Numbered from the stretch's first letter, positions 52,581 to 62,428 are shown. The stretch is 64,000 bases of DNA from Opitutaceae bacterium (GCA_023269585.1 JAHFTC010000001.1:59977-123976); one strand, 5' to 3'. Notes: generated by a model from the sequence alone, not told the origin. Made by a program: numbers and translations.

Positions 52581-53477
52581 ATGGAGCTGCGACACCTGCG
52601 GTATTTCGTGGCGGTGGCCGAGGCGGAGAACGTCACCCGTGCGGCGCAGCGTCTCCACGTTTCCCAGCCGGGGTTGAGCCGGCAGGTGCGCGATCTCGAG
52701 GACGAGCTCGGCTTCGCGCTGCTGCGGCGCACCGCCAAGGCCGTGAGCCTGACCGAGGCGGGGCGGACCTTTCTCGTCGAGGCCCGCGCGGTGCTGCAAC
52801 GGGCCGACGAGGCCGTGAAGGCGGCCCGCGCCGTGGCGGTCGGTGGTTGCGGGGAGCTGCATGTCGGCTACGCACCGTCGCCCACGGTGCGGCTGCTGCC
52901 GCCGACGTTGCGCGCCTTCCAGGCGGCGTTGCCGGCGGTGCGGGTGAAACTCCATGATCTGAACACAGAGGAGATGCTCGACGGGTTGCGGCGCGGGCGG
53001 CTGCAGCTGGCGTTCCTCGTGAAGCCGACGCGGGCGATGCTGCGCGGCCTGCATTTCGAACCGCTCGAACGCGATGTGCTCCGGCTGGCGGTGCCGCCGG
53101 TGCATCCGTGGGCGCGGCTGCGGTCGGTGTCGCTCGAGCAGGCCGCGGCGCAACCGTTCGTCGGTCTCACGCGGAAGGATTATCCGGAATACCACAAGCT
53201 GTTCGATGATCTCTTTGCGCGGACGAAGGCGCGGCCGCGGATCGTCGAGGAGCACGAAGGCGCCACGAGCCTCATCGCGGCGGTGGAGGCCGGGGGCGGC
53301 GTAGCGCTGGTGCCACGGTCGCTCGCGTGCTCCACGGGCGGGCGGCTGAAGTTCCTGCCGCTCTCGCCCGCGCCGGCGCCGTTGGTCATCGGGGCGGTGT
53401 GGGCCGGCGCGGCGTTGGCGCCGGCGGCCGAGCTGCTCCTGAAATGCGCGCGGACGGTCGCGGTGCAGGGGAACTGA
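52581..53477 (+). CDS. LysR-family transcriptional regulator
   Basis: The 298-residue protein has the LysR winged helix-turn-helix at the N-terminus ('LRHLRYFVAVAEAENVTRAA', 'LHVSQPGLSRQVRDLEDELG', 'LLRRTAKAVSLTEAGRTFLV'), a linker, and the effector-binding domain (about 90-290). It probably controls the divergent pirin-doxX pair in response to an unknown effector. Its last ~107 bases belong to the 129-bp segment duplicated at 54275-54403. Confidence 0.9.
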   Translation: MELRHLRYFVAVAEAENVTRAAQRLHVSQPGLSRQVRDLEDELGFALLRRTAKAVSLTEAGRTFLVEARAVLQRADEAVKAARAVAVGGCGELHVGYAPSPTVRLLPPTLRAFQAALPAVRVKLHDLNTEEMLDGLRRGRLQLAFLVKPTRAMLRGLHFEPLERDVLRLAVPPVHPWARLRSVSLEQAAAQPFVGLTRKDYPEYHKLFDDLFARTKARPRIVEEHEGATSLIAAVEAGGGVALVPRSLACSTGGRLKFLPLSPAPAPLVIGAVWAGAALAPAAELLLKCARTVAVQGN

Positions 53478-53499
53478 TTGCTTCGGCGAACCCGGCGGC
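53371..53499 (+). repeat. 129-bp direct repeat, copy A (3' end of lysR)
   Basis: Covers the last 107 bases of lysR and 22 bp beyond. A copy differing at 4 positions lies 904 bp downstream at 54275-54403. The two bracket a 775-bp segment carrying a hypothetical gene. Confidence 0.9.
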
Positions 53500-53591
53500 G
53501 GGAGGCGCCACGGCGAGGGGTGCAGGCGGCGTAGCCCGGATGCGGCAGAATTTCGTCTCTCGTCTCTGGTTGCTCGACCGGGCGATGCCGG

Positions 53592-54173
53592 CTACGGGGA
53601 ACTCCTGGTCGCTGCTGGACGCCCGCAATCCAAGAACTCCTTGATTCGTGAGCGCCATGTCCTGATCAACTCCGGTTTTGCTGTCTCCAGCTCTTTGGCC
53701 GAGCGGCGCGCGAAATGGGCACGGGAAAGAAGCGATATGGCGTCCGTCTGACCGCGTTCCTCTTCAGTCTCCAGCAGGGCTGTTCCGACCGGCTGTCCGG
53801 CGTTGACGATCCTTACGAGGTACAGCGATTCAGATGGCGTACGCCAATCGGACTCAGGCGAATAGAAACACCGCACCCGTTCACCGCTCACGAACCAGAT
53901 CCCCATACGGTTGATGTACTCGAAGCCATTGGTGTCCCTGGTCGATTTGATCACGATCCCATCGGGGAAGAAATAGTACGCAAAAGTGCTGAGCGGAGGA
54001 GTTCTGGTGACGCATCCCAGTTCCTCTCCGCCCGCAACGAACTCGCCACCGATGAAACCCGTTTCAGAAGCGGGCAATGAGATCACTTCCATCGCTTCGT
54101 CGTTGTCGTTGGCACAACGACCAGAAGGACTGCCCAATATTGAAATCAAGATTACCGCGATAAGGGTTTTCAT
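53592..54173 (-). CDS. Secreted hypothetical protein in bracketed segment
   Basis: The 193-residue protein begins with a signal peptide ('KTLIAVILISILGSPSGRCA') and shows no family I recognise. The body has 'FAYYFFPDGIVIKSTRDTNG' and 'GIWFVSGERVRCFYSPESDW'. The DNA is visibly less GC-rich than its neighbours and the gene is inside the 775-bp segment bounded by the lysR-end repeats, both suggesting an insertion. The ATG at 54173 begins the signal peptide. Confidence 0.65.
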   Translation of the reverse strand: MKTLIAVILISILGSPSGRCANDNDEAMEVISLPASETGFIGGEFVAGGEELGCVTRTPPLSTFAYYFFPDGIVIKSTRDTNGFEYINRMGIWFVSGERVRCFYSPESDWRTPSESLYLVRIVNAGQPVGTALLETEEERGQTDAISLLSRAHFARRSAKELETAKPELIRTWRSRIKEFLDCGRPAATRSSP

Positions 54174-54274
54174 GGGGTGCACTTCTCTGGCGGCTCAAGA
54201 ATCAGTCCAGAGCGCATGGCTGCCGTCATGACGGCTGTGCGCTCCCGAGTCCAGTTGGGAGCGGCGCGATCGGC

Positions 54275-54403
54275 CGCCGGCGCCGTTGGTGATCGGGGCG
54301 GTGTGGGCCGGCGCGGCGTTGGCGCCGGCGGCCGAGCTGTTCCTGAAATGCGCGCGGACGGTCGCGGCGCAGGGGAACTGATTGCCTCGGCGAACCCGGC
54401 GGC
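54275..54403 (+). repeat. 129-bp direct repeat, copy B (orphan copy of lysR 3' end)
   Basis: About 97% identical to 53371-53499 but with no lysR coding upstream. It forms most of the gap 54174-54465. Confidence 0.9.
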
Positions 54404-54465
54404 TCCAGACTTCGCGGACGCCGGGTGCACGACGCGCCCGCAAGTGCCCAATCTCGCCTGCTGCG

Positions 54466-55776
54466 ATGAATCTTACGCAACGTCTCTTCCGTGCCGTGCG
54501 CCTCGGCCTGCTGGCCGCGGCCTTCTCCGGTTTGACTCTGTTCGGGACGGATATCCCGGGCAGCGCGACGATGCCGCCGCGTTCGCTCAAGACGCCGAAT
54601 CCGCCTTTGCCGGCGGACGACCGCATGGCCGGCTTGCAGCTGCTGGTGTGGCTCAGGGCCGACGGCACGGTCGACGAGGTTGAGCGGGTGCGGGGTGATG
54701 AAGAGTGGTTTCCGGCGGTGGCCGCCGCGGTGCGGCAATGGACCTTCGAGCCGGTGCTCGCGGCAGGGCAGCCGATCCCGGCGCGCCTCGAAGTCGGGGT
54801 TGGCGCCCGGCACGGAGAAATTTCGCTCTCGTTCTCGCCGCTGCCGAATCTGCCGGGCGAACTGCACAGCAAGGATGAGCTCGGGGTGAGCCCGCCGGTG
54901 TTGCTCGAGGAGCCCGAGGTGATCGTTCCGCTCGAGGGGCGGATCCGTCTGTCCATGCCCAAGGCGATCATCCGGTATGTCGTGGAGGAGGACGGGAGCA
55001 CCGGGCAGTTTGTCGTGGCGGAGGCGCCGTCCGAGGCGACGGTCCGCGCGGCGCTCGACCTGGTGGCGGCGCAACGCTTCCGCCCGGGGACGATTCGCGG
55101 TGCGGCGGTGCCGGTGGAGTACATCACGGCGGTGGCGTTCCGCGGTGCGGCCGAAAAGATCCCCGGGCTGGAGGGGGTGGCGACGGCGGCCGATCCAGTC
55201 TATCCCTACGAACGGCTGCTGGCCAACGAGGAGGGCAACGCCACGGTGCGCTTCCGCCTCGGCGTCGACGGACGAGTCGAGGAGACGGCGGTGCTGGAGG
55301 CGACGCACCCGGAGTTCGGAGCGGCGCTGGCCGTGGCGGTGGAGACGTGGCAGTTCACGACCGAGGCGGCGGCGGAGAAACCGGAACGGGAGGTCGGATA
55401 CGAGTTCCGCGCCGATCGCGTGCCGCACGGAGCGCGGCGGTTGGCGGAGGTGATCCGCAGCGGCGGCGAGATTTCGAACAAGGCGGCCGGCCTCGATGCG
55501 AAGCCGCAGGTGCTGGCGCGGCCGGCGCTGGCCTACCCGCGGGCGCTGTTCGCCACGGGCACGGCCGGGCGGGCCAAGGTTGAGTTCATTGTCGACCGCA
55601 GCGGCCTCGCGCAGCTGCCGCGGGTGCTGGAGGCGAGCGCGCCGGAATTCGGTTGGGCGGCCGCGAACTGGGCGAGCGGGATGCGGTTCGCGCCGCTGAC
55701 CCGCGGCGGACAGGCGGCCGAGCTGCGGGTGGTGCTTCCGGTGCAGTTCACGCCGCCGGCGGCCGGTGGACGGTAG
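54466..55776 (+). CDS. Periplasmic protein with four TonB_C-like repeats
   Basis: The 436-residue protein has a signal peptide ('VRLGLLAAAFSGLTLFG') and four copies of a TonB C-terminal-like domain, each with an 'R-AD/VDGxV..' strand and an 'A..AV..W.F.P' helix: about residues 45-110, 160-225, 240-320 and 345-430 ('AGRAKVEFIVDRSGLAQLPR' in the last). It lacks the proline-rich energy-transducing arm of normal TonB. Known TonB_C domains contact TonB boxes of outer-membrane receptors; here a scaffold or decoy role is inferred. The start at 54466 begins the signal peptide. Confidence 0.75.
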   Translation: MNLTQRLFRAVRLGLLAAAFSGLTLFGTDIPGSATMPPRSLKTPNPPLPADDRMAGLQLLVWLRADGTVDEVERVRGDEEWFPAVAAAVRQWTFEPVLAAGQPIPARLEVGVGARHGEISLSFSPLPNLPGELHSKDELGVSPPVLLEEPEVIVPLEGRIRLSMPKAIIRYVVEEDGSTGQFVVAEAPSEATVRAALDLVAAQRFRPGTIRGAAVPVEYITAVAFRGAAEKIPGLEGVATAADPVYPYERLLANEEGNATVRFRLGVDGRVEETAVLEATHPEFGAALAVAVETWQFTTEAAAEKPEREVGYEFRADRVPHGARRLAEVIRSGGEISNKAAGLDAKPQVLARPALAYPRALFATGTAGRAKVEFIVDRSGLAQLPRVLEASAPEFGWAAANWASGMRFAPLTRGGQAAELRVVLPVQFTPPAAGGR

Positions 55777-55972
55777 GCGGTGGCCGGTGGACTGTGGACG
55801 GTGGGCGGTGGCTGGTAACCGGAAACCGGTCAATGGGCACCGGAAACCGAAAACTACGAACGGGCGGAATGGATCGACGCGCTCACGCGCATCGCTACGG
55901 CGGAACGGAAGCGGTTTTGCCACGCGGGGGGATCGCTGCTCTTTCGAGCAGCGCCAAAGGAAGGGCGCTGGC
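55777..55972. repeat. Degenerate GGTGGACGGTG / CCGGAAACC repeat region
   Basis: The 196-bp gap after the TonB_C gene holds units such as GGTGGACTGTGGACGGTG and ACCGGAAACCG, then GATCGACGCGCTCACGCGC. The last matches a sequence near 58588 (GCTCGATGCGCTCACGCGC), so the same composite element occurs twice, both next to secreted-protein genes. Confidence 0.7.
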
Positions 55973-56212
55973 TTATTGGGCCGGTGGCGGAGGCGCTTTC
56001 CCCTCCGTTGCAGGTGCCGGCTCCTCGGGCAGGCGGGGGGCGTCGCCGAGTTGTGGGGGCGGCGGCGGGGGCGTGGCCTCGATGGTGCGCGGCGGCGGCT
56101 GTTGCGCGGGTGGTTGCTCCTTCTCGTTCTTGGAGCACGAACAGCCGGCGAGCGTCAGCAGCGCCGTGCCGAGGAGGAACAGCCGCGCGGAGGGCGGGAG
56201 AGACGGCTTCAT
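55973..56212 (-). CDS. Small proline-rich lipoprotein
   Basis: The 79-residue protein has a lipoprotein signal ('LFLLGTALLTLAGCSCS', lipobox Cys at residue 24) and a short tail with repeated prolines. Its ATG overlaps the stop of the CAP-domain gene (ATGA), so the two are translated together. Such small lipoproteins can tether larger secreted partners. Function unknown. Confidence 0.7.
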   Translation of the reverse strand: MKPSLPPSARLFLLGTALLTLAGCSCSKNEKEQPPAQQPPPRTIEATPPPPPPQLGDAPRLPEEPAPATEGKAPPPPAQ

Positions 56213-58314
56213 GGCGTGACGGTGATCGAGTGGCGGAAGAAACACCGGGCGAGGCCGGTGGTGTTCACGCTGAAGGTGTGGGTGGCGCCGCTCCCGGTGT
56301 CGGTGAGGGTCGTCCAGGTGACGAGGTCGGTGGACCACTGGGCGCCGTAGGTCACGCCGCTGATGCCGCCGGGTTGTGTGAAGGTGACGTTGTAGGTGCT
56401 GCCGGAGAGGGTCGGCGCAGGCAGGGCGGTTCCCGCGGTGGCGCGCAGTGGGTCGAGGCCGAAGGCGTATTCGATGCCGTTGCGCAGGCCGTCGCCGTCC
56501 TGGTCGGCGGACGGACCACCGGTGACGGCGGGTGACTGGGCGGCGGCCCAGGCGGCGTAACCGGAGGAGGCGGCGGTCACGGTGACGGTCTTCGTGGGGC
56601 CATCGCCGAACCAGCGCGTGCCGACCTGGGGCCGGACCCGCATCAGGTAGCTGTTGCCGACGGTGAGCGCGGCGCCGGCGGTGGTGGCGTTGAGCGTGAA
56701 GCCGGTGCTGCCGGCGGGCAGCGTGGTGATCGTGGTGCCCACGAGCTGCGTGGCGTTCGTCACGGTGATGTCGTCGACGTAGAAGCCCGAGGTGTCGTCG
56801 GTGGCGATGACGGCGCTGGCGTTGTTCCAGCGGAGGATGAAGCGCACGCGAATCAGCTGGCCGGCGTAGGCGGCGAGGCTGACGGAACGGGCGACGAAGG
56901 CGGAGTCCCACAGGGAACTGCTCAAGCCCACGCCGTTGCGGTTCCACGCGCTGGCCCAGGTGTTGCCGTTGTCGGTGGAGACTTCGGCCGAGAGGGTGGT
57001 CGTGGTCGTCGCGAAGAAACCCCGGTCGTAGAACTGCAGTTGGCTGGACGCGGTGGGGATGATGTCGCGCAGGACGACGAAGGCCTGGTTGTTGAAGTCG
57101 GGAAACGCGAGGTGGAAGGCCTTGCTGCCGGTGCGCTTGTAGGCGGTGTGGCGCAGGGTGAAGCTGCCGGTAGTGACGGACTGGATCAAGGTGGCGGTGG
57201 CATCCTCCGCGCCCTCGGTCCAGGCGGCGGTGCTGCCGGAGGAGACGCGCAACTCGTAGGCATCCGCCTGCGCGATGGCGTTGAAGGTGTAGGCGGCCCC
57301 GGTGGTGGCCGGTGCGGCGGCGCCGGTGATGGTGACGCTGTCGCCGAGGATGCCGGGATCGAACACCGTCACGGCGTAGGTGTAGGAGGTGGGCACGCCG
57401 GAGCCGGTGATGCCGGAGACCGTGATACTGTAGGGGACGTCGGCGGGGGCCGAGGTCGGCAGGGTCGAAGGTTCCCAGACGATGGTGTTGTCGCCGACGC
57501 CGGTGGTGCTGCTCGAAACGATGGTCACCGGGACGTTGGCGCCGTTCCGGGTCATCGTGACGGTGGCGGCGGTGAAGCTCGCGCCCGGGTAGGAGAGCGA
57601 CCAGCGGGCGGGGACCAGATCGAGGGGGCAGTAGCCGCGGTTGGGCCAGGCGACGAAGGCGGCGGGGGCGGAGGCCTTGAAGTCGCCGACCACCCAGCAG
57701 GCGTTGGCCGAGGCGTAGGAGCCCGAAGGGGGAATGTCGCCTGTGCCCATGGATTGGGCACGAGGATAGAGCAGCCAGCGGCGGTGGCCGACGGGGGCGT
57801 TGTTGCCGCCGTCGTCGCGGATGTAGGCATCGATCGCGTCGGGCCCGTAGTTGCCGAGCGCGATGTTGGACTTGCCGGCCGCTTCGTAGCCATCGGCGGT
57901 GTACCAAGTCCAGGTGTTGGGCGGGGTGTGGCTGAGGGCGTTGTTGGCGGCGAAGATCAGGGCGGCGGCCTGGTCCTTGGCGGATTTGGTGGCGTCGAAG
58001 GTGATGTCGGCGGGTTGGCCGACGAGGGCGCGGTAGAAGTTGATGCGGCGGCGCACGTCGTCCTTGAACGTGGCGCTGGTGGTGCCGGCGACACCGGTGG
58101 CGACGTTGCCGGTCCACGACATGTTGGCGGCGAAATCCTCCGAGGCGGTGTAGACGGTGTTGTAGAAAGCGAGGACGTCGGTGCGGTCGGTGGGCGTGAC
58201 GGTGAAGCCTTGGGCGGCGTCGGGCGAGCCCGTGCCGGGCGACCAGGCGAGAAGGCGGGCGCCGGCGAGCAGCGCGAGAAGAGCGGTGAGGAACGGTCGG
58301 ACGCGCGGTAGCAT
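56209..58314 (-). CDS. Secreted CAP-domain protein with Verrucomicrobial C-terminal module
   Basis: The 701-residue protein has a signal peptide ('FLTALLALLAGARLLA') and an N-terminal CAP (SCP/PR-1-like) domain (about 40-200): 'VRRRINFYRALVGQPADITF', 'NALSHTPPNTWTWYT', 'PVGHRRWLLYPRAQ'. Fibronectin/immunoglobulin-like regions follow, then at the end 'DQDGDGLRNGIEYAFGLDPL' and 'YGAQWSTDLVTWTTL', shared with the protein at 49715-51262. CAP domains bind lipids or act in defence and adhesion; the role here is unknown. The ATG at 58314 starts the signal peptide. Confidence 0.82.
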   Translation of the reverse strand: MLPRVRPFLTALLALLAGARLLAWSPGTGSPDAAQGFTVTPTDRTDVLAFYNTVYTASEDFAANMSWTGNVATGVAGTTSATFKDDVRRRINFYRALVGQPADITFDATKSAKDQAAALIFAANNALSHTPPNTWTWYTADGYEAAGKSNIALGNYGPDAIDAYIRDDGGNNAPVGHRRWLLYPRAQSMGTGDIPPSGSYASANACWVVGDFKASAPAAFVAWPNRGYCPLDLVPARWSLSYPGASFTAATVTMTRNGANVPVTIVSSSTTGVGDNTIVWEPSTLPTSAPADVPYSITVSGITGSGVPTSYTYAVTVFDPGILGDSVTITGAAAPATTGAAYTFNAIAQADAYELRVSSGSTAAWTEGAEDATATLIQSVTTGSFTLRHTAYKRTGSKAFHLAFPDFNNQAFVVLRDIIPTASSQLQFYDRGFFATTTTTLSAEVSTDNGNTWASAWNRNGVGLSSSLWDSAFVARSVSLAAYAGQLIRVRFILRWNNASAVIATDDTSGFYVDDITVTNATQLVGTTITTLPAGSTGFTLNATTAGAALTVGNSYLMRVRPQVGTRWFGDGPTKTVTVTAASSGYAAWAAAQSPAVTGGPSADQDGDGLRNGIEYAFGLDPLRATAGTALPAPTLSGSTYNVTFTQPGGISGVTYGAQWSTDLVTWTTLTDTGSGATHTFSVNTTGLARCFFRHSITVTP

Positions 58315-58651
58315 GGCTGAGGTGCGGCCGGGCACGCTAGACCGAGAGGGGCGTTTGTCCAACGGGGGCATCCCCTAGGCGGACGGCAGCCGCGTTTTTA
58401 CCGGCTGGTGAAAGGGCGAGGGCCGGTGGCCGGTCGGCGGTGAACTGTGGACGGTGAACAGTGGACGGTGGACGGCGGACAACGGACGGCAGACGGCAGA
58501 GGACGGAGGGCGAAGGACAGACGCCGGAGGGCCGGCCGGAAGGCACGACCGACGATCGGAACGGACCTGCGGCGATGGAAGAAAGGCTCGATGCGCTCAC
58601 GCGCGTCGCCACGACGGGCGGAGCGGATGCCGCTCTGCTGTGGCGTTCCGC
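58315..58651. repeat. Degenerate repeat region upstream of CAP gene
   Basis: About 340 bp between the CAP-domain gene start and the alr stop. The part 58421-58530 is a run of GTGGACGGTGAACA-like units and is followed by GCTCGATGCGCTCACGCGC, matching 55777-55972. No gene visible. Confidence 0.65.
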
Positions 58652-59803
58652 TCAGGTGCCCAGAGTGGTGCGGTAGACGCGGGGGACTCGCTTGGTGACC
58701 GAGCAGAGGATTTCGTACGGGATCGTCTCGGCCCATTTGGCGAACTCGGTCACGACGATCGCCTCTTCGCCTTGCCGGCCGACAAACGTGGCTTGGTCCC
58801 CGACGGCGACTTCGGGCGCGTCGGTGACGTCGACGATCGTCTGGTCCATCGTCACGCGTCCGAGCACGGGGCAGCGGCGACCGCGGATGAGGAGCTGCGC
58901 GCGGTTGCTGCAGGAAATCGGAATGCCGTCGCCGTAGCCGGCGGTGACGACGGCGATCATCGTTTCGCGGGTGGTGACGTAGGTGCGGTTGTAGCTGATG
59001 CCGGTGCCGCGCGGCACGCGTTTCACGAGGCCCACGCGGGCGTGGAAACTGAAGACGGGCTCGGTGTGCACGGCGGCGAGGATGGAGCTCGGGTGCGGGA
59101 GGATGCCGAACTGGAGCAGGCCCACGCGCACGGCGTTGATCGGGCCGCGGCGTTGGAGGGTCTCGAGGCCGGCGGAGTTGTCGGCGTGGATGATTAGGCG
59201 TTTGCGGTCGAGCCCGGGGAGTTTCCGCAGAGTGTCCAAGAAAAGGCGACGCTGCTGGCGGGTGAACTTCGAGTCGCTGTCGGCGCTGGCGAAGTGGGTG
59301 AAGATGCCGTCGAGGCGGATGTGTTCGCTCGTGCGGATCTGCGTGTAGAGCGCGGGGGCCTCCGCGTGCCAGACGCCGAGGCGGCCCATGCCGGTGTCGA
59401 TCTTGAGGTGGACGCTGATCGGGCGGCCGGTGCGGCGGCCGAGCTCGTTGAAACGGTCGACCTCACCGGCGGAGGAGACGGCGGGCGTGAGGTCGTAGTC
59501 GGCGAGCAGGCGCTCCTCGTCGGGCAGCACGGCGCTGAGCACGAGGATGGGCCAGCCCGGGCCGAGCTCGCGCAGCGAGGCGGCCTCGGCGACGTTGGCC
59601 ACGGCGAAGAGATCGGTGCCGGCGTGCATGAGGCGCGCGGCGGCCTGCGGGAGACCGTGGCCGTAGGCGTCGGCCTTGACGACGGCGACGTATTTGAGAC
59701 GCGAGGGCAGCGCGGCGCGGATGTGCTTGAGGTTGCGCTCGAGGGCGCCGAGGTCGATCTCGGCCCAGCAGCGCAGGGGGAGGCGGGAGTCGGGGGCGTT
59801 CAT
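58652..59803 (-). CDS. alr: Alanine racemase
   Basis: Alanine racemase makes D-alanine for peptidoglycan using PLP. The 383-residue protein has the PLP lysine in 'YVAVVKADAYGHG' (Lys43), 'HLKIDTGMGRLG', 'INAVRVGLLQFGILP', the catalytic tyrosine region 'RGTGISYNRTYVTTRET', 'GYGDGIPIS' and 'VTMDQTIVDVTDA'. The ATG at 59803 gives the usual start ('CWAEIDLGALERNLKHIR'). It lies 53 bp after tsaB on the same strand, so both are probably one transcript. Confidence 0.95.
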   Translation of the reverse strand: MNAPDSRLPLRCWAEIDLGALERNLKHIRAALPSRLKYVAVVKADAYGHGLPQAAARLMHAGTDLFAVANVAEAASLRELGPGWPILVLSAVLPDEERLLADYDLTPAVSSAGEVDRFNELGRRTGRPISVHLKIDTGMGRLGVWHAEAPALYTQIRTSEHIRLDGIFTHFASADSDSKFTRQQRRLFLDTLRKLPGLDRKRLIIHADNSAGLETLQRRGPINAVRVGLLQFGILPHPSSILAAVHTEPVFSFHARVGLVKRVPRGTGISYNRTYVTTRETMIAVVTAGYGDGIPISCSNRAQLLIRGRRCPVLGRVTMDQTIVDVTDAPEVAVGDQATFVGRQGEEAIVVTEFAKWAETIPYEILCSVTKRVPRVYRTTLGT

Positions 59804-59856
59804 CCGGAGAGTGGCGGAAGGAGACGGATAGGTCGGCCGGGGCCGATGGGACGCGG

Positions 59857-60591
59857 TCAGGCCGAGGCGGCGCGGTGGCGTTCGCCGGTCCAGGTCTGGT
59901 AGGTGATCGGGGCGGAGAGCCACGGCTCGGGCTCGGCGACTGGATACAGCAGCAGTTCGGCGCCGAGGGCGGCGAACATCGTGGCGCAGTCGTAGGCGCA
60001 CGTGCCGGCGGGGCGCGGCGGTTGCGCCCACGCGCGGAAACCGGTGGGCGTGAGCAGCGGCTCGGGCCAGTCGGCGAGCTCGGCGCGGGCGGCGCGCAGG
60101 ACGTTGGTGGCCGAACCGTCGGCCGCGACGCGCACGGCATGCCAGCTGTCGCGGCGGGCGTCGGCCACGACCGCGAACGGTCCGGGGTGGTTGCGGCCAT
60201 GCGCGAGGGCCGCGACGCGCAGGCTGCGGTACGCGAAGACGGGGGCGGGCGCGGCGCGCAGGACCTGCCAGGTGCGCAACGCCATCGCCGCGGTGCGGAT
60301 ACCAAGTTGGCTGCCGGGGCCGTCGCAAAAGACGTAGGCGCCGACCTGGCTGGGTTTCAGGCCCGCGGCGGTGAGGCAGACCTCCGCGGCGGCGAAGAGG
60401 TGGACGCTGGAGTCGTCGCCGCCGGAGTGCCAGAGGGGCGGGTGAGCGGCGCGGAGCAGGCCCGCCTGCACGTGGATCGTGCACGGATCGAGCACGAGCA
60501 CGCTGCCGTGCGCCGCGACGACCGCGGCGAGCGAGACCGGTGTCGCGGGAGCGGCGGGCGGCGTGGCGGCGGAGTCGGCGTGGGCGGACAT
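59857..60591 (-). CDS. tsaB: TsaB-like tRNA threonylcarbamoyladenosine biosynthesis protein
   Basis: The 244-residue protein is of the TsaB (YeaZ) type: 'CDGPGSQLGIRTAAMALRTW' (normally 'GPGSFTGLR'), 'FAYRSLRVAAL', 'FAVVADARRDSWHAVRV'. TsaB works with TsaD/TsaE to make t6A on ANN-reading tRNAs. The N-terminal 'LDTS' motif is altered ('VLVLDPCTIHVQAGL') and 'GPGSFTG' is replaced by 'GPGSQLG', so the protein is divergent. It precedes alr in a two-gene unit. Confidence 0.78.
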   Translation of the reverse strand: MSAHADSAATPPAAPATPVSLAAVVAAHGSVLVLDPCTIHVQAGLLRAAHPPLWHSGGDDSSVHLFAAAEVCLTAAGLKPSQVGAYVFCDGPGSQLGIRTAAMALRTWQVLRAAPAPVFAYRSLRVAALAHGRNHPGPFAVVADARRDSWHAVRVAADGSATNVLRAARAELADWPEPLLTPTGFRAWAQPPRPAGTCAYDCATMFAALGAELLLYPVAEPEPWLSAPITYQTWTGERHRAASA

Positions 60592-60752
60592 GAGGAGGAA
60601 ACGTTGCGGCGGGCGGGCGGGGTTGTCACTGCCGTTTCGGGCGCAGCGTGGGAGCGTTGGGAGGAGCGGCAGTGACGCCGCGTGTGGTGGTCCGCGCGGT
60701 CCAGATCGCGGCGGTGGCGATGGTCGGTGCGAGGAACCGGCCGTCGAACCAA

Positions 60753-60794
60753 CTGCACATTTCGGTGATACGGTCGTATCACGAAAATGTGCAG
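60753..60794. repeat. 42-bp palindrome, copy 1 (CTGCACATTTCGGTGATACG)
   Basis: 20-bp arms with a 2-base centre, one mismatch between arms (second arm CGTATCACGAAAATGTGCAG). Near-identical copy at 60987-61026. Confidence 0.85.
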
Positions 60795-60986
60795 TTTACA
60801 GGCACCGGCCGGTCGGAAACAGGACGTCCGGCGTGTGGAGGGGGCGTGGCAGAGCTGCCGCGCGCACGGGTGCGGAGGAGCGGAAGCGAACCTTGGCGCC
60901 GCAGATGCCGCGCGGTTGCGAGGCGGGCGCGAGGTCGTCACTCTGGTTCTTTCGGCGTTTCCTGAGGATCCGACGGCCGGCTCAAT

Positions 60987-61026
60987 TGCACATTTTTGTG
61001 ATACGACCGTATCACGAAAATGTGCA
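60987..61026. repeat. 40-bp palindrome, copy 2 (TGCACATTTTTGTGATACG)
   Basis: 19-bp arms, 2-base centre, one G-T mismatch. It is on the same axis as copy 1, 234 bp away. No T-run follows, so it is probably not a terminator. Confidence 0.85.
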
Positions 61027-61195
61027 GATTGGGGACGTGCCGCATGGTGCGGGGAAGGGGCGTTTGGGCACGAGGCGAGGACGCAACCGACGGCGGGGCG
61101 CGCAGTGGCGGGACCGCTCCGCCCGGCTCGGAACGGAAAGCCCAGCCGCCGCGAGCGCGGATCGCGGGCGAGAGGTCACGGGCTGGCGGCGACAG

Positions 61196-61224
61196 CAAAA
61201 CGCCCCGGCGTTTGGCCGGGGCGT
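61196..61224 (-). terminator. Terminator after esterase gene
   Basis: Minus-strand stem ACGCCCCGGC / GCCGGGGCGT with 5-base loop, followed by TTTT. It lies 59 bases past the stop. Confidence 0.85.
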
Positions 61225-61282
61225 CGGAGAGGCGGCAAGCGAAGTCGACGGCGCAGGCAACGCTGCCAGCGGGCAGCGTTGC

Positions 61283-62428
<1,146 letters not shown>

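Larger units (their letters stand above)
60592..61195. other. Gene-free region with two long palindromes
   Basis: This is the largest gap in the window without a gene. It holds an inverted pair GTCACTGCCG (60625-60634) and CGGCAGTGAC (60667-60676), and the two ~40-bp palindromes annotated separately. Many frames are open because of composition; none looks like a protein. Confidence 0.6.

Noticed and set aside
60592..61195. CRISPR array in the palindrome region
   Set aside because: Only two copies of the palindrome, 234 bp apart, with unequal spacer content and no cas genes.
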